From NCBI GenBank assembly GCA_022579005.1, contig MU401717.1:1-45788 (forward strand): a DNA stretch of 45,788 nt, in the 5' to 3' direction. The translations under genes and the position numbers were made by a program. This document shows, piece after piece, positions 34,974-45,788 of the stretch (positions within the stretch are counted from its first letter, which is position 1; every line of letters begins with the position of its first letter). The notes beneath the pieces were generated by a model that had not been told where the DNA came from, did no database searches, and was given only the letters and a program-made list of their open reading frames with translations. The DNA comes from Poronia punctata (Eukaryota > Ascomycota > Sordariomycetes > Xylariales > Xylariaceae).

Positions 34974-35053
34974 CAGTCAGTCAGTCAGTCGACTGAGTGA
35001 GTCTACGACTGCAAGTGCCGTTTGCACACATACACACACACACAGACACACAC
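34974..35053. repeat. CAGT and CA microsatellites
   Basis: CAGT repeats four times (34974-34990) and is followed by an inverted GACTGAGTGAGTC. An imperfect CA run lies at 35025-35053. These are simple-sequence tracts in non-coding DNA. Confidence 0.8.
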
Positions 35054-38000
35054 CGCGCAACCCAAGGACGTTGCACTAACCTTTGGGAAATTGTGGGTAA
35101 TAACGGGATAAGGGGACGTGGCCTGCCTATACATACTTGCACGTTGACGATACCACGTCTCAAATACCTGCTGCTCCACGTAACCATGGATACACTGTAG
35201 ACGTACACACACAGGGTCACATGTACATACATCGGTACTAGGCTGATAGGTCAGTATGTAAATAAAGACACACGCACGCATATGTATGCATGCAAAATGC
35301 TGGGTCCATGCCGCGTGCGTCAGGTACTTGTAGATACCGCAGTACAAAGTGGGCATCAACCGATGGTGGCTGAAAGTAGGGAAGCGTGACACATGTATGT
35401 ATTACCCAAAGCTCTGGCAGACCTACATTACATGTATGTACACAGGTTGGAATTAGATACTAGACATTTCATGACAACATTCAGGTACAGTTGGATCAAG
35501 GCTCCTGCAAAGAAACAAAAGGGAGATATAAAATTACATGGCCAAAGCTGGTTGACTTTCTCAACATTTGTCATGAGAATCTGATCTAGTTTGGCGGTTA
35601 ACCCATTGAGCTATTGAATAATCAGGAAAGCCTTGTTATTGTATATGAATGCAAGATGAAACAACATTGAAGACTAAAGCTAGAATGGAAGAGGTAGTGA
35701 AATATACTCTGAAACACAGGAGAATAGATGTACCTATCTGTGCTGCTTGATACGTGTAGGGTACAGTACAATGTTCATGCTCAGAGTCGGTCACATCCTA
35801 GCACGAGGGAGGTTTTTGATCAGATCCCACCATACCTATTCCGGTTTGGTTAATGATCTTAGATCAATCATGATAACAGTCGCCTATTTAGGTAGGCCAT
35901 CTAGGGGCCGTTTGGTTTGATCTGGCACCCTCAATGCCTGCACTAGCAATCAAGCTAGGTCGATCGACGTACATAGGGCTGTGAAAACCACACTAGACAG
36001 ATGGGATTTAACTATTTTAGGTAAGATGTCAGAATGCCTTGAAATGGATTCTTCTACAGCAAACATTAAACAGACTAGCTTCTGGAATCTAGATATTATC
36101 TAACATAGGTACCTACCTAGGAGGTTGGGACACTGTATATCAGGAAGAACAACCCCTGCCTTGTTCGATCTTGTAGTGGGTATTGAAACGGTCAACCAAA
36201 TCGGTGGACAAGAGACGGCCAATTTTTGTGTACATTGTCACAGTGCGCATGTATGACAATGTTTAGATAATCCCGAACGATAGATTATGATGTATGTTAG
36301 GTAATGTACCTAGCTGGTATGTGTGGTCCTCAGCGAATATCTGATACGGCTTTCCCCCCCAACACGCATCAAGGTTCCCCTAGACATGTAAGTGTCAAGA
36401 ATATTGACCATACTCCTTGGCGTTTATATCATCAAAGTGGTTACGCCAAGCTGGTCTTCTCCTTGCTTCAGATAAACATATGTGCTATCACTGGTATGTG
36501 CACATACCCAGGTCCTAGTCCACAGATTCCTCATCAATAAATTCTATACCGTTTGATAGCAGGCTTTTGTACGCACGTACACGTACCGTCTCGACTTGTT
36601 TCTTACTACTTATCTGTTGTGTCTAGCCTAGATCTAATCATCCACACTCTGGATTCAAGTTAGAAAAAGGGGAAACCAAGACGTAGAGCTGGTGAGGCTT
36701 AGGGAACACAGAGGCCATCTGAGCAAGAATTGTGGTTGGTCCTCAACGCCTATCCATCTGGGCCTACAATAGAGAGAGTCCCCTTCTAGATTAGTGTATG
36801 AGCAATTATTAGCTAATCAACAATATGCAAAGCCGTTATTTTCCCCATCTTGTCCCCCCGGGCTCTAGTGGCAAGTGCATACAGAGTGATGGAGGTACAA
36901 GGAAGTACCATAATAGGCAGCGTACTGTTTGTACTAGGGGGTAGGTGGGCTCTGGATAGCCCCGTACATTGACAGGTACCTCAACAAGTTCCCACGCGCT
37001 CCAGCATTTGGACCAGTCAGAGGTGGCGGAGCAGAGTGTCGAACTACAATGGGGTCCCACACAAATCCCGATGCCATCTGGTAGCCCAGGCGGGCAGCGA
37101 GAAAGCCTTGTCCATTGTTCCCAGTGCTGCAGTCTAATGGCTGACATTTCGCCTAGGAACCCACATGTCGGCCCAGTAGGGGGGTTAAGTGGATAGCAAC
37201 TGACCTGGCAGGTGGGCAGGTGAGCAGGTGAGTCGGCAGAGGTGGGTTTATAGCACTTAGGAAGGAACTTAGACCACCAGTGCTCGACGCCAACCTGCCT
37301 ACTGCCCATTCTCTGATGTTTCAAGTCCCTTCAATACTCGACTCATTGCACATTGACCACAATGGGGTATCTCACAATGGGACTAGGATGACCCATTTAC
37401 CCTGATTTACATAGAGTTCTTCCCATTCACCCCAGTTCTTCGCGGCTGGGGAATTGTCTACATTAGTACCTCTTGTATCCCTAGTCTTCCCTCTCTTCCA
37501 TCACTTCTACAACTTGCACCATATCTTCTTCACCACACTTTTTCAGCAATACAAACCTCAACAACAAAGAAGTCCTTCTTGCTGGCAAGAAGCAGAGGAG
37601 CTGAAAAGCTTAAGTAATTACGAGGCTTTCTAACAAGACAAGAGAAAGGGGTTGAACTCGACTGCTATCTATTCCGACTTGATTTCCTTCCAACTATACC
37701 TATCTACCTACTTAGTTACTTACTCCACTTGGCCCTGCTCCGGTAGTGGTCCAACTTTAAAGTGAGTTTTCTTACGTATTTTCGGCACCCATTTTCATAA
37801 GGGCCCCCTCATATCTACGGTCTCCGTTGTTCTGGTATTGTTCTCCCACCTTTCTCTCCCCCCTTCAAATCTTGGCTGCGTGCGCCTTTGCAAAAATACG
37901 CACGCCCGTCGTCTGTACACCCATATATATGTCTCTACACCCACTTACTCCTACTCGGGTTTGAGTCCCTTGCTTTCTTCCACCCAAGTCTGCGTCTACA

Positions 38001-38085
38001 TATTCCTACCCATCTACACAAACACATCATCCTCATCGACCAACGAGAACAAATACGTACACGCACACAAGCATACACACAAAGG

Positions 38086-38338
38086 GTATGTTGCCATAAC
38101 ACTTGTCCACTTACAGCCACATTGGCTAGCTAGGCGCCGGATAGTCTTCCGGCAAGCAAATCCTCTCTCCCGGCATACCCCTTCTTGCTTGCTCTGTCCC
38201 GGCTAGGGCCAAACTCCCCTATACATGCCCCTTTCTGAGTCATCTTTTCACCTTGTTCCTGATGTCACCCCTTGTTGTTTGAGACTGCTAATATTCTGTT
38301 AATAAAGGCGACATCTTTTGTCTTGTCCTCCCATCCAG
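38086..38338 (+). other. candidate 5' UTR intron of the forkhead gene
   Basis: A GTATGT donor at 38086, a GCTAAT branch-like word near 38287 and a CATCCAG acceptor at 38332-38338 could define a 253-nt leader intron ending 37 bases before the start codon. This is based on signals only, and the leader may be unspliced. Confidence 0.4.
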
Positions 38339-38375
38339 GTTTATCCACAAGCACATTGTCTTGTACAGTCTCGGG

Positions 38376-39992
38376 ATGCAACGTTCGACTTCAGACGGCC
38401 TGCCCGTCAGTTATTCCCCTTACATGGGTAGTCCCGAATTTGAGGAGTATCACAACACGCAAACAGTTGGTGGCTCCCCCAACTTTGATCTCTATAGCGC
38501 GTGCTTAACCACGTCGCAGGGTCCTCGCCGGCCACCTTACAGCGCCTTAACCTCCCGGACAGGATACCCCGGAGATTTCTTCACGGACCATTCTTTTGTG
38601 GCCCCAGCGGTTTCGTCCAACCGCATCCATCCGATGACTCCGCCACCGGCAAATGTGTCCGAGGCGGAGAGAGGACAGGGGCTGACCCATTTAAACTCAT
38701 CAGTCTTGCCCCTGCCCAACTTCCTCTCCGCTCCGGGAGGCTCTGATAGCCCCAAGAAACACGGGCTAGTATCGTGGTATGCGCCGCCTCATCATCAAGC
38801 CCATGCCCAAGCAAACTGGCATATCCAGGGACAAAGCCCCATTATTGGACAACATCCCGGCCAGCACTTGAGCATGTCGCCCGCAACGGTTTCCAGCGGC
38901 TACTTGTCGCAGATGGCGACACCGGCGTACGTTTCTCCTGGATTTGGCTTGTCAAACCAGTTGGATCATTCGTCCCTGGGACACGGTGAAATGATGACGG
39001 GCCAGGTGATGCAGAGCACTCCGCAGTCTCTGGAGCACGGTACGCCCCGGCAGGAGAGTGAGGTGGCAGAGTCTATAGAGACCAGCCAGGAAGGGGTCAT
39101 GGATGAGGCAGCCCACGGTGAGGCTGGACGGGCAGAGCAATCCGGCCCAAATGAGGGTAGTAGGCCAGCTGCGAACTTGCCCTACGCCCAGTTAATCTGG
39201 CGAGCTTTCCTGAGTCGACCAAACCATGCCATGACTCTACAAGAGATCTATCAATGGTTTCGCGAGAACACTGACAAGGCCAAGGATGGCAGCAAGGGCT
39301 GGCAAAACAGCATCCGGCACAACCTGAGCATGAATGGTGTAAGTAAATATATGATTTTCCTGTCTAACACCATATTGTCCGCTTACAATTCACTAACTAT
39401 TCCTCTCACCTTCAAGGCCTTTGCCAAGCGCGACCGACAGGCGAACTGGTCCGACGATCGGTCTCACGGGCGGAGTACGAAGAAGTCGACAGAGTGGGTT
39501 CTGCAGGACTGGGCGGTCGCAGGCGTTCAAAGCACGACACGATATCGAAAAGAAAAGGAAAATGGAGCGCAACATCTACGAAGTGGCAGTCTTGACGCAT
39601 CTGGCGTGGATCGGCCTAGGGTTCGCCGTACACCCCCAAATAGAAGGAGAGAACATGCGACGGGGGTTCGGCAGGCTGGAAACCGAAGACGCGGGAGTCT
39701 TGACCGACCCAGCCAAACCATGAGTGCCGGATTCAATCAATCAGCCATCTCGGGGGGTACATTCTCGCCCCAGCCTGCAGAACATCTGGATGTCCTGGGA
39801 GCTGGCACCTATTATTCAGCCAACAACAGCCCGTATGCTATGGGTAATATTCGGCAAGAATACACCTATGGCGCTGACAATTACACGAGAAGCATCAACA
39901 CGTTGGCCCGGCAAGGCCAGGAGTTGCCCCTCTCTATGGCGCCAGAGTACAGCATTCAAGAGGGTTACCAGTTGGGCACGTACGGCATGTAG
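38376..39992 (+). CDS. forkhead transcription factor
   Basis: Exons 38376-39338 and 39417-39992 give 512 codons plus TAG. The start is the first ATG (MQRSTSDGLP) after a TTG-initiated extension that I disregard. A disordered Ser/Pro/Gln-rich N-terminal half leads to the forkhead domain at about 265-365: PYAQLIWRAFLSRPNHAMTL, the recognition helix GWQNSIRHNLSMNG, and after the intron AFAKRDRQANW and KKSTEWVLQDWAV. WQNSIRHNLS is the DNA-contact signature. The C-terminal ~130 residues are low-complexity, with a basic patch suited to nuclear import. The domain resembles fungal forkheads acting in cell cycle or morphogenesis, but the exact orthologue cannot be told from sequence reading alone. The 78-nt intron has no stop and keeps frame. 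Confidence 0.9.
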   Translation: MQRSTSDGLPVSYSPYMGSPEFEEYHNTQTVGGSPNFDLYSACLTTSQGPRRPPYSALTSRTGYPGDFFTDHSFVAPAVSSNRIHPMTPPPANVSEAERGQGLTHLNSSVLPLPNFLSAPGGSDSPKKHGLVSWYAPPHHQAHAQANWHIQGQSPIIGQHPGQHLSMSPATVSSGYLSQMATPAYVSPGFGLSNQLDHSSLGHGEMMTGQVMQSTPQSLEHGTPRQESEVAESIETSQEGVMDEAAHGEAGRAEQSGPNEGSRPAANLPYAQLIWRAFLSRPNHAMTLQEIYQWFRENTDKAKDGSKGWQNSIRHNLSMNGVSKYMIFLSNTILSAYNSLTIPLTFKAFAKRDRQANWSDDRSHGRSTKKSTEWVLQDWAVAGVQSTTRYRKEKENGAQHLRSGSLDASGVDRPRVRRTPPNRRREHATGVRQAGNRRRGSLDRPSQTMSAGFNQSAISGGTFSPQPAEHLDVLGAGTYYSANNSPYAMGNIRQEYTYGADNYTRSINTLARQGQELPLSMAPEYSIQEGYQLGTYGM

Positions 39993-41504
39993 TGGACAAC
40001 TACGAGGATCCTCATGTGGTAGTCTCCGGTCTGCTCTGCCCTGCAGATTAACTTCTGCGATTGACGGTTGGGGACACGAAATAGGGAGGCACATCTTCCG
40101 CCTCCCTAGGAATGAACAAAAAAATAGCGTGGCGTTCCTGGTAGTCTGGTTCATTTACTGCCCTGTGGAACCGGCGTTTAGCGTTTGACAGGAAACTTGC
40201 AACACAGTTTCCTTTTTTTTTTCCCTCATTTCTTTTTCCGGCATGGATCCCCGATGCGCCACCTATCTACGCATGCTGCAGGGACCCCCTCTGCATAAGT
40301 CACGGGCACTTTAATTCCTGGCAAATCGGATTTGGCCCTTCTGGCACAACAAAACAGCGACTGGATTCACGATACGATACCCATCTAGACTAGGAGTCTG
40401 GCGTACAGCGAGGTGGTTGTCTATCTCTTCCCCCCCTCATTCTTCACACACATTACATACACATAAAAAGGCGGCCCCGACTCTTCCCTCTTCTCTCTTT
40501 TTACGACATAAGCGATTAACGAGCAACGATACGGCATCTAGAGTGGTATTAAAAAAGCGACAACACCATGGATAGACGAAGGAAAGGAAAGGATGTGAGG
40601 GCATGTGGATCGAGGGAGTTATTTCTCTCTCCTATCATCATCATTTTCACTACTAGACGTTTTCTTATGCGGAATGCTTTTACTGTAGATACGAACAAAA
40701 TAAAGATAAAAAATGACTAAATCATATGTGTTTTCTGCGATTCTGTTGCGTTGATAATTTGGACCTTGGTTAGAATTATAGTTGTTGACATACATTATGC
40801 TGGAAATAGGGGGTAGCCACTTTCAACTCCTCCTACAGAGCCTCCCAGCGGGCATACACTTTTATGGTACTCATCTGTCAGTGGGAAATGGTACTTGAAT
40901 ACATACGCCTATTTGCCTACATGTACGTGTAACATATATAGAAAGTGACGAAGGCGAGGGCACTGGTGTAACATGAGAAGACGCCTGCACAGGCCACCTC
41001 AACATCCTTGAGGTTTAAACCATGGCGGCGGAATGAAAATTGCGTGCGGTTAGAATGGCATCTATACGTAGACAATAGCACAATATAAAAATAGACTACT
41101 ATATTAACATCAGACCAGGCACTAGACTAGATGTAGAAAGACCTAACCTAGCTTACTATTATATACTTTGATAGGAAGGTTATATGATTTTTAAAGATTT
41201 ACTTGTTTGAGGGGCTTCTTATTAAAGCGACAAGACCTTGCCTATCTTAACCCTTTACTTTACTACAGGTGGTTTAGCTTTCTACTGTACAAGTTTCCGC
41301 TATCTCGAACGCAGCAGAATTACGCAACCTGGATACCTCCCTATTAGCCTGCCTAGGTAGTCAACCAAGCAAACAAAGACAAAGATCTACAGAGGTAGGT
41401 AAGTACATAGGTGGTTGATTGATGCGATTTTTCAGGTGCCGGTCTATTGGGTTTAAAATACCTACACGTACATAGGTAGTCTAGAACTGTACCTAAGGAC
41501 AAAA

Positions 41505-41527
41505 GGTAGGTTAGGTTAGGTTGGGTT
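41505..41527 (+). repeat. short TTAGGT-like direct repeat
   Basis: GGTTAGGTTAGGTTGGGTTA is a short run of a hexamer one base different from the fungal telomere unit TTAGGG. It probably belongs to the local GGTAGGTA-type simple sequence and is not a telomere. Confidence 0.6.
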
Positions 41528-44054
41528 ACATCATCTCCTGCATAACAAGTGGAGGCCGAGGGGGTCGCCTCGCTAACCTTGCCGTTGTCGGTCCGGACCG
41601 GTGTCTTCTCTTATTTTTACTATTATAAGCATACCTAAGTAAACTAAACTTAACTAGGCACTTAGTATGTTTGAGTCTGTTTGTTTGTTTTTCATGCTGC
41701 TTGAAAACGTGCATAAAGTACAAACTTGAATTTGTAAAATATTTGTATACTATACCGGCTTACCAGTGGTTTTTAACTACAGGCCGATAAATATGTGTAT
41801 GTAAAGATAGGTTAATAGGTAGGTAGGTATACTGGTGAGATGAGATGTAGTGTGTCTGTACAGAAAAAAGAAGGAAAGAATAGAGGAAAGAAAAGAGCTA
41901 GGTAGGTCAGGCACGGACAGTAAAACCGTCCAAGAGGTTGATTAGATATTCATATCTTTACAAGTTCTTCCAACAGAACACAGGCGTGTATATATATATA
42001 TACACACATATAAACAAAATACCCGACGACTAGCTGCCCGGTTTATTTATTCTAGAACAAGTTACATCCCTTACTTTCTTGCCTACATACCTAATCTACC
42101 AATCTTCAATTACCTACGCAAGTGGCTGGATAGCCGCATCAACATCCAGTCACGGGGTCACTGTTTATAATTCTTGCCTATCTATCTTTATAAACAGTAG
42201 ACAGGATAAGGGTGGCGTTTCTGATTTTGTTTTAGAAGAATCGTCAACATATCTTTTACTGCTGTTGTATCTAATCCTTGTCCCCTAACGGAATATACAC
42301 GTAGGTAGATACCTACTTACCTACCTACCTAATGTGCTACACGTAATGGCATGATATTTCTGGGCATTACGTCAGTGTATATACCCTACTTCTCCCCCTC
42401 TTTCTTTTCCCCATTTCTATAAATAAATCTTGTAATAGTAAGTGTGTAACATGTGTACTCTATGTGTGATAGTTGAAGGGGACAGACACGTGTGTTATAA
42501 CAGGGGGGTCGAGATTCTCCTTCATTACCTACCTCCTCACTTTGAATGTAGCAAGGGGATATACGATACGATAATGCTTGCTGTTGCTAAAATAATAGAC
42601 GTGTTGCCTCCCTGCGTGACCTATCTAGGTATGTATCTTTTTCTTCACGTAGACTAAGTAGGTAAGAGCATAGATAAAATCTATCCTCACTTTTAGTAAG
42701 ACGTGACGAATTCACCCCCCCCCCCCCCCCCCAGACTCCCCTTACCTACATGTACCTACTAGACAAGTCAGAAATCGTTGACAACTCGGGTGCATTCCCC
42801 ATGTTACAGTAGTACGAATACACGTTTAATAAGCCTCGTTCTAGTAGTTCTCTAACAGTCCACCTACCTACTAGGCAGATGTTACTAGTTGACGATGAGT
42901 AAATGCTTAATGATCATCGTAGGTTAGACTGTCACGGGTCTCTTCCCGACCTGCCAGATTACAGACAAGGTCACTCAAACGGTAAACATACATGCCTATT
43001 TTTGCCTGCCTGTGCTACCTTACCTGTCTGTCAGCGGTGCGAGTCATAGGTAGATAGGTAGGTAAGTAGATCAGTGACAGACAGACAGACATAGGTCTAG
43101 TCTAAATAAGCACGGTGACACTGGGACATCAACCTTGCTCGATAGCCCGGAACAAGCGCCGGCCATTGTCATTATCGGTTTCTAGAAGGTCATGTCCAAC
43201 TTGGAATAGTTGATTGCTTCATAGGATGTACGTATGGAGGTATCTAGTGAGACAAGAAAGTATCCATGTTCCTGCATATATACCAATGGTCTGTCTGCCT
43301 GATCAAGTTAGGGGATAGACCATATGCGCAAAACACAGAAGAAACACTAAAACGCGGGGCCCAAGGCGACTTTTCTTCTCCACTGTTTAAAAAGGACCGA
43401 AGGTTAGGCTTTTGAGACATGACAGTAAAAAGGGTTCGTGTTACATATGGTGAGGTGAGGTGAATCTAAGCCCCTCTAACCCCCCCTCCCCCCGAGGCTC
43501 TGGTGCGAAATGAGGGGTAAAAACAAACGGTGCTCGAGGTAACACATAGTTTTGTCTTAGGTAGGTAGATATAGTCCAAGTCTGGTCCTAGCTTAAATAA
43601 GTACTTACTTACATATCTATCTCCAGTCTGTCAAAGCTACATACCTAGTTCCCTGTGTTACAAGCAAACGTACAGCCTACAGGGGACACGTAACGTAGGT
43701 AGGTAGGTAACAGTTACCAGGCGCCCGGGGTAGGAGAGCGGCGTTGACCGAACCTACCTACTATTGGCGTTTCTCCGCCCACCTAAGATAGGTACATTAT
43801 TTAGTAGCCGCTTACAAGAATGGAACGCCTTGCAGGGCAAACCTAAGACTAAAAAAAGGGGGAGAGGGGGGTGGGTAAAGGAGGGAAAGGGAGACCAATT
43901 ATGGAGGGTTTGTAGTCTACCTACCTACCTTGTTACTTGTTTCAACAGGGAAACCTCAATACCTAGCAGTCTCAGCACAACACCTACATAAGGTACTAGT
44001 CTACAATAAATCCAAAGCTTTAAATGGAGGCTAACTTGAGCAGATTCAGAAGAG

Positions 44055-44097
44055 GTGTGCTGCATCTGCTGTAGGGTGTGTGCTACATCTGCTGTAG
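44055..44097. repeat. 20-bp direct repeat near the right AT-rich boundary
   Basis: GTGTGCTGCATCTGCTGTAG (44055-44074) recurs at 44078-44097 with a single G-to-A difference, 3 bases apart. It lies about 110 bases before the AT-rich block. It could be slippage or a piece of a mobile-element edge. Confidence 0.7.
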
Positions 44098-44204
44098 TGC
44101 AGTGCTAAACACCTGGTGGCCGGGTGACGCACAGTCTGGCCGCCTATCTCTTAAGCAATCTTCTAAGCACTGCCGACCTCAGTCGGTGGTTATTAGAAAC
44201 GAGT

Positions 44205-45788
44205 AGACCCCACATTGCTATTTTTAACCGACAGGACATGTTATTTTTAACATTGCGTATTGCACTTAATTTAATAGCAAAAAAGATTTTAACTAGTATA
44301 TAGTGTATTTTTTAAACTAGGCTTTTATATAGTATAGCTTAGTACTTAGTATACTACTTATAAGCTATAATAAAGGCTATAATATATTATAGCATAAAAT
44401 TAATAAAATAATTTAATATATTAACTTTAATAGCTTTTTATTGCTTAATAGTAGCATATATAAGCATGTTTAATAACTTAGCTAAATTGCTTATAATTTA
44501 TAAGTATAAATTAGCAGCATAAATTTGCTTTTTAAGTAGTTTTTATATATTTTTAATAAAGTTTATATTAAGTAAATATAGTAGCTAATTTAGCACTTTA
44601 TACTTATTAAAGTTAAAAAGGTTTTAAACTATATATATAATATAAATAAAAGCGTTATTATATATAAAAATAAAGTTAAATTTAAAGTTTTTAAAAAGGT
44701 GCTTTTTAAATATTTTTATATATATTTTAGTAGTTATGCTTTTTTGCACTATATTAAGGTTGCTTAGTATAGCTATAAAATAAAACCTATATATATAGCA
44801 AAATTTACTTTAAAACATTTATATTTATATATTTTTTTTATAGCAAAGTTAAATATATTTAATAAATAAATATAATATACTTGTTTTTATATAAATTAAA
44901 GCAAATTTTAAGTTATAGCAATACTTAAAATATAAAAGTTAAAAATTACTTTTTAAGTAAAAAGCCTATACTATATATTAGCTATTAGTATAATTAATAT
45001 TTAATTTATTATTAAAAAAAATACGCTATTAAAAGTTAAGTTTTTTATTTTAGTACTTTATAGCTTATGCTAGCTTTTTTATAGCTGCTTAAAAAGTTAA
45101 AAACAATTATTAAAGTATATGCTTATATATAATGCTTTTTTTTTAAGCTACTTTTTTAAAGTGCTTAAAAACAAGTTTAAATAAGTTATTTTATATAATT
45201 TATAAGTAAAAACAAAAAAGTTTATTTTAATATACTTTATTATATATTTTTTATAGTATTAATTTATTTTTTAAAGTAGCCTTAGCTATAAGCGCAAACA
45301 AGCTAAAAACTAGTTATTATAGCGCGCTGCAATGCTATATACACTACTTTGTAAAATGCTAAATTTTATAGCTAAAAAGCGCGCTATACGCCTTATAGCA
45401 TATAATAAATAAATTTTAGTCTTTATATAAAGGCTTTGTTAGTCTAGCTAGGGGTTAATGTAATTATAATACGTTACTATTTATAGTACTATATTAACTT
45501 AATTAACTAAAAAGAAAAGGAAGTTATAAGGACTTTTTTTAGTAAGTCTTATATAGCTATAAAAGTTTATAATTAATTAAAACCTATTAGCAATATAAAA
45601 AGAATATATATACTTTATATATTTAATATATAAAAAACGCATACTTTATATATACTAGTTATATACTATATATATATACTATATATATACTTTTTTAATA
45701 AAGTAAGTTTAACGCAATTTATAATAAATATATAAAAAACTAAATATTTATATTTATAAAATATTTGCGTTTTAATAGTTTTAATATA
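44205..45788. repeat. AT-rich RIP-like block (right end)
   Basis: Composition drops sharply to AT-rich at about 44205 and stays so to the window end. It has the same character as the left block: TpA-rich, residual C mostly in AGC/GCT words, and no coding potential. I interpret it as heavily RIP-mutated repeat DNA. A 10-bp inverted repeat with preserved CpG sites occurs at 45318-45388. No family can be named. Confidence 0.8.
45318..45388. repeat. 10-bp inverted repeat in AT-rich block
   Basis: TATAGCGCGC (45318-45327) and its exact reverse complement GCGCGCTATA (45379-45388) flank 51 bases. The arms hold several CpG sites, which are rare in the rest of the block. Confidence 0.7.

Larger units (their letters stand above)
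33057..38085. other. long intergenic region upstream of the forkhead gene
   Basis: About 5 kb without a supportable gene. It contains a homopolymer/N-gap stretch (33914-34162), poly-C runs at 34262-34274 and 34294-34304, CAGT and CA microsatellites near 35000, many TACCTACC words and a moderately AT-rich middle. A minus-strand frame of 162 codons (36836-37324) overlaps frames on the other strand and resembles nothing. From about 37470 the sequence becomes pyrimidine-rich, as in fungal promoters and leaders, consistent with a long regulatory and leader region for the forkhead gene. Confidence 0.5.
39993..44204. other. gene-free region between forkhead gene and right AT-rich block
   Basis: About 4.2 kb with the forkhead 3' end at its left. 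It is packed with TACCTACC/GGTAGGTA words, a TTAGGT-like run (about 41507-41523), TATATATA at 41990-42002, C18 at 42715-42732 and a GACA run near 43075. No open frame exceeds 155 codons, and the longest (39724-40188) overlaps the forkhead 3' end. I see no gene or RNA gene. Confidence 0.55.

Noticed and set aside
36836..37324. 162-codon minus-strand open frame
   Set aside because: Unrecognisable Trp/Cys/Pro-rich translation, overlapped by a frame on the other strand, with no homologous motif or splice structure.
41505..41527. Interstitial telomere
   Set aside because: The unit is TTAGGT, not TTAGGG, repeats only about three times, and lies among similar GGTAGG simple sequence.

Overview
The window looks like nuclear DNA of a filamentous ascomycete (Pezizomycotina, probably Sordariomycetes-like). 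The evidence is short spliceosomal introns (mostly 52-78 nt, with GTAAGT/GTATGT-type donors and CTAAC-like branch points), recognisable polarity, signalling and splicing proteins, one nuclear tRNA-Gly, long intergenic spaces rich in TACCTACC/TACGAGTA words, and very AT-rich blocks at both ends that resemble repeat-induced point mutation (RIP). No bacterial or viral organisation is visible. All exon structures here were read by eye from frame continuity and splice signals.

Layout: 1-1440 is an AT-rich RIP-like block, followed by a transition zone with a nested inverted repeat. The gene-bearing island then runs from about 2.7 to 40 kb. It holds a 1325-aa glycosyltransferase with a C-terminal tail of ubiquitin-interacting motifs (+, six exons); an Nbp2-type SH3 adaptor (-); the RNA polymerase II CTD phosphatase Ssu72 (+, two exons); the polarisome scaffold Spa2 (+, two exons); a four-helix MARVEL-like membrane protein (-) whose reading frame continues past one TAG into a 319-codon proline/asparagine-rich tail; a decayed flavin monooxygenase relic (+); tRNA-Gly(GCC) (+); a secreted Asn/Gly-rich protein (-); the spliceosome-associated protein cactin (+, three exons); and a forkhead transcription factor (+, two exons). 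About 4.2 kb of gene-free, motif-rich DNA follows, and a second AT-rich block starts near 44.2 kb.

The genes do not form a cluster or operon; they are mostly housekeeping or regulatory genes. Spa2 and the Nbp2-like adaptor both fit cell polarity and stress or cell-wall signalling, while Ssu72 and cactin act in transcription termination and splicing. No CRISPR array, integrase, intact transposase or biosynthetic cluster was seen.

Points most worth a second look: the single stop between the MARVEL domain and its tail; a stop-free, frame-preserving intron inside the forkhead domain; the shattered monooxygenase relic; the trinucleotide context of surviving CpA in the AT-rich blocks; the UIM-tailed glycosyltransferase; and a poly-G/N/poly-C stretch near 34 kb that is probably an assembly artefact.
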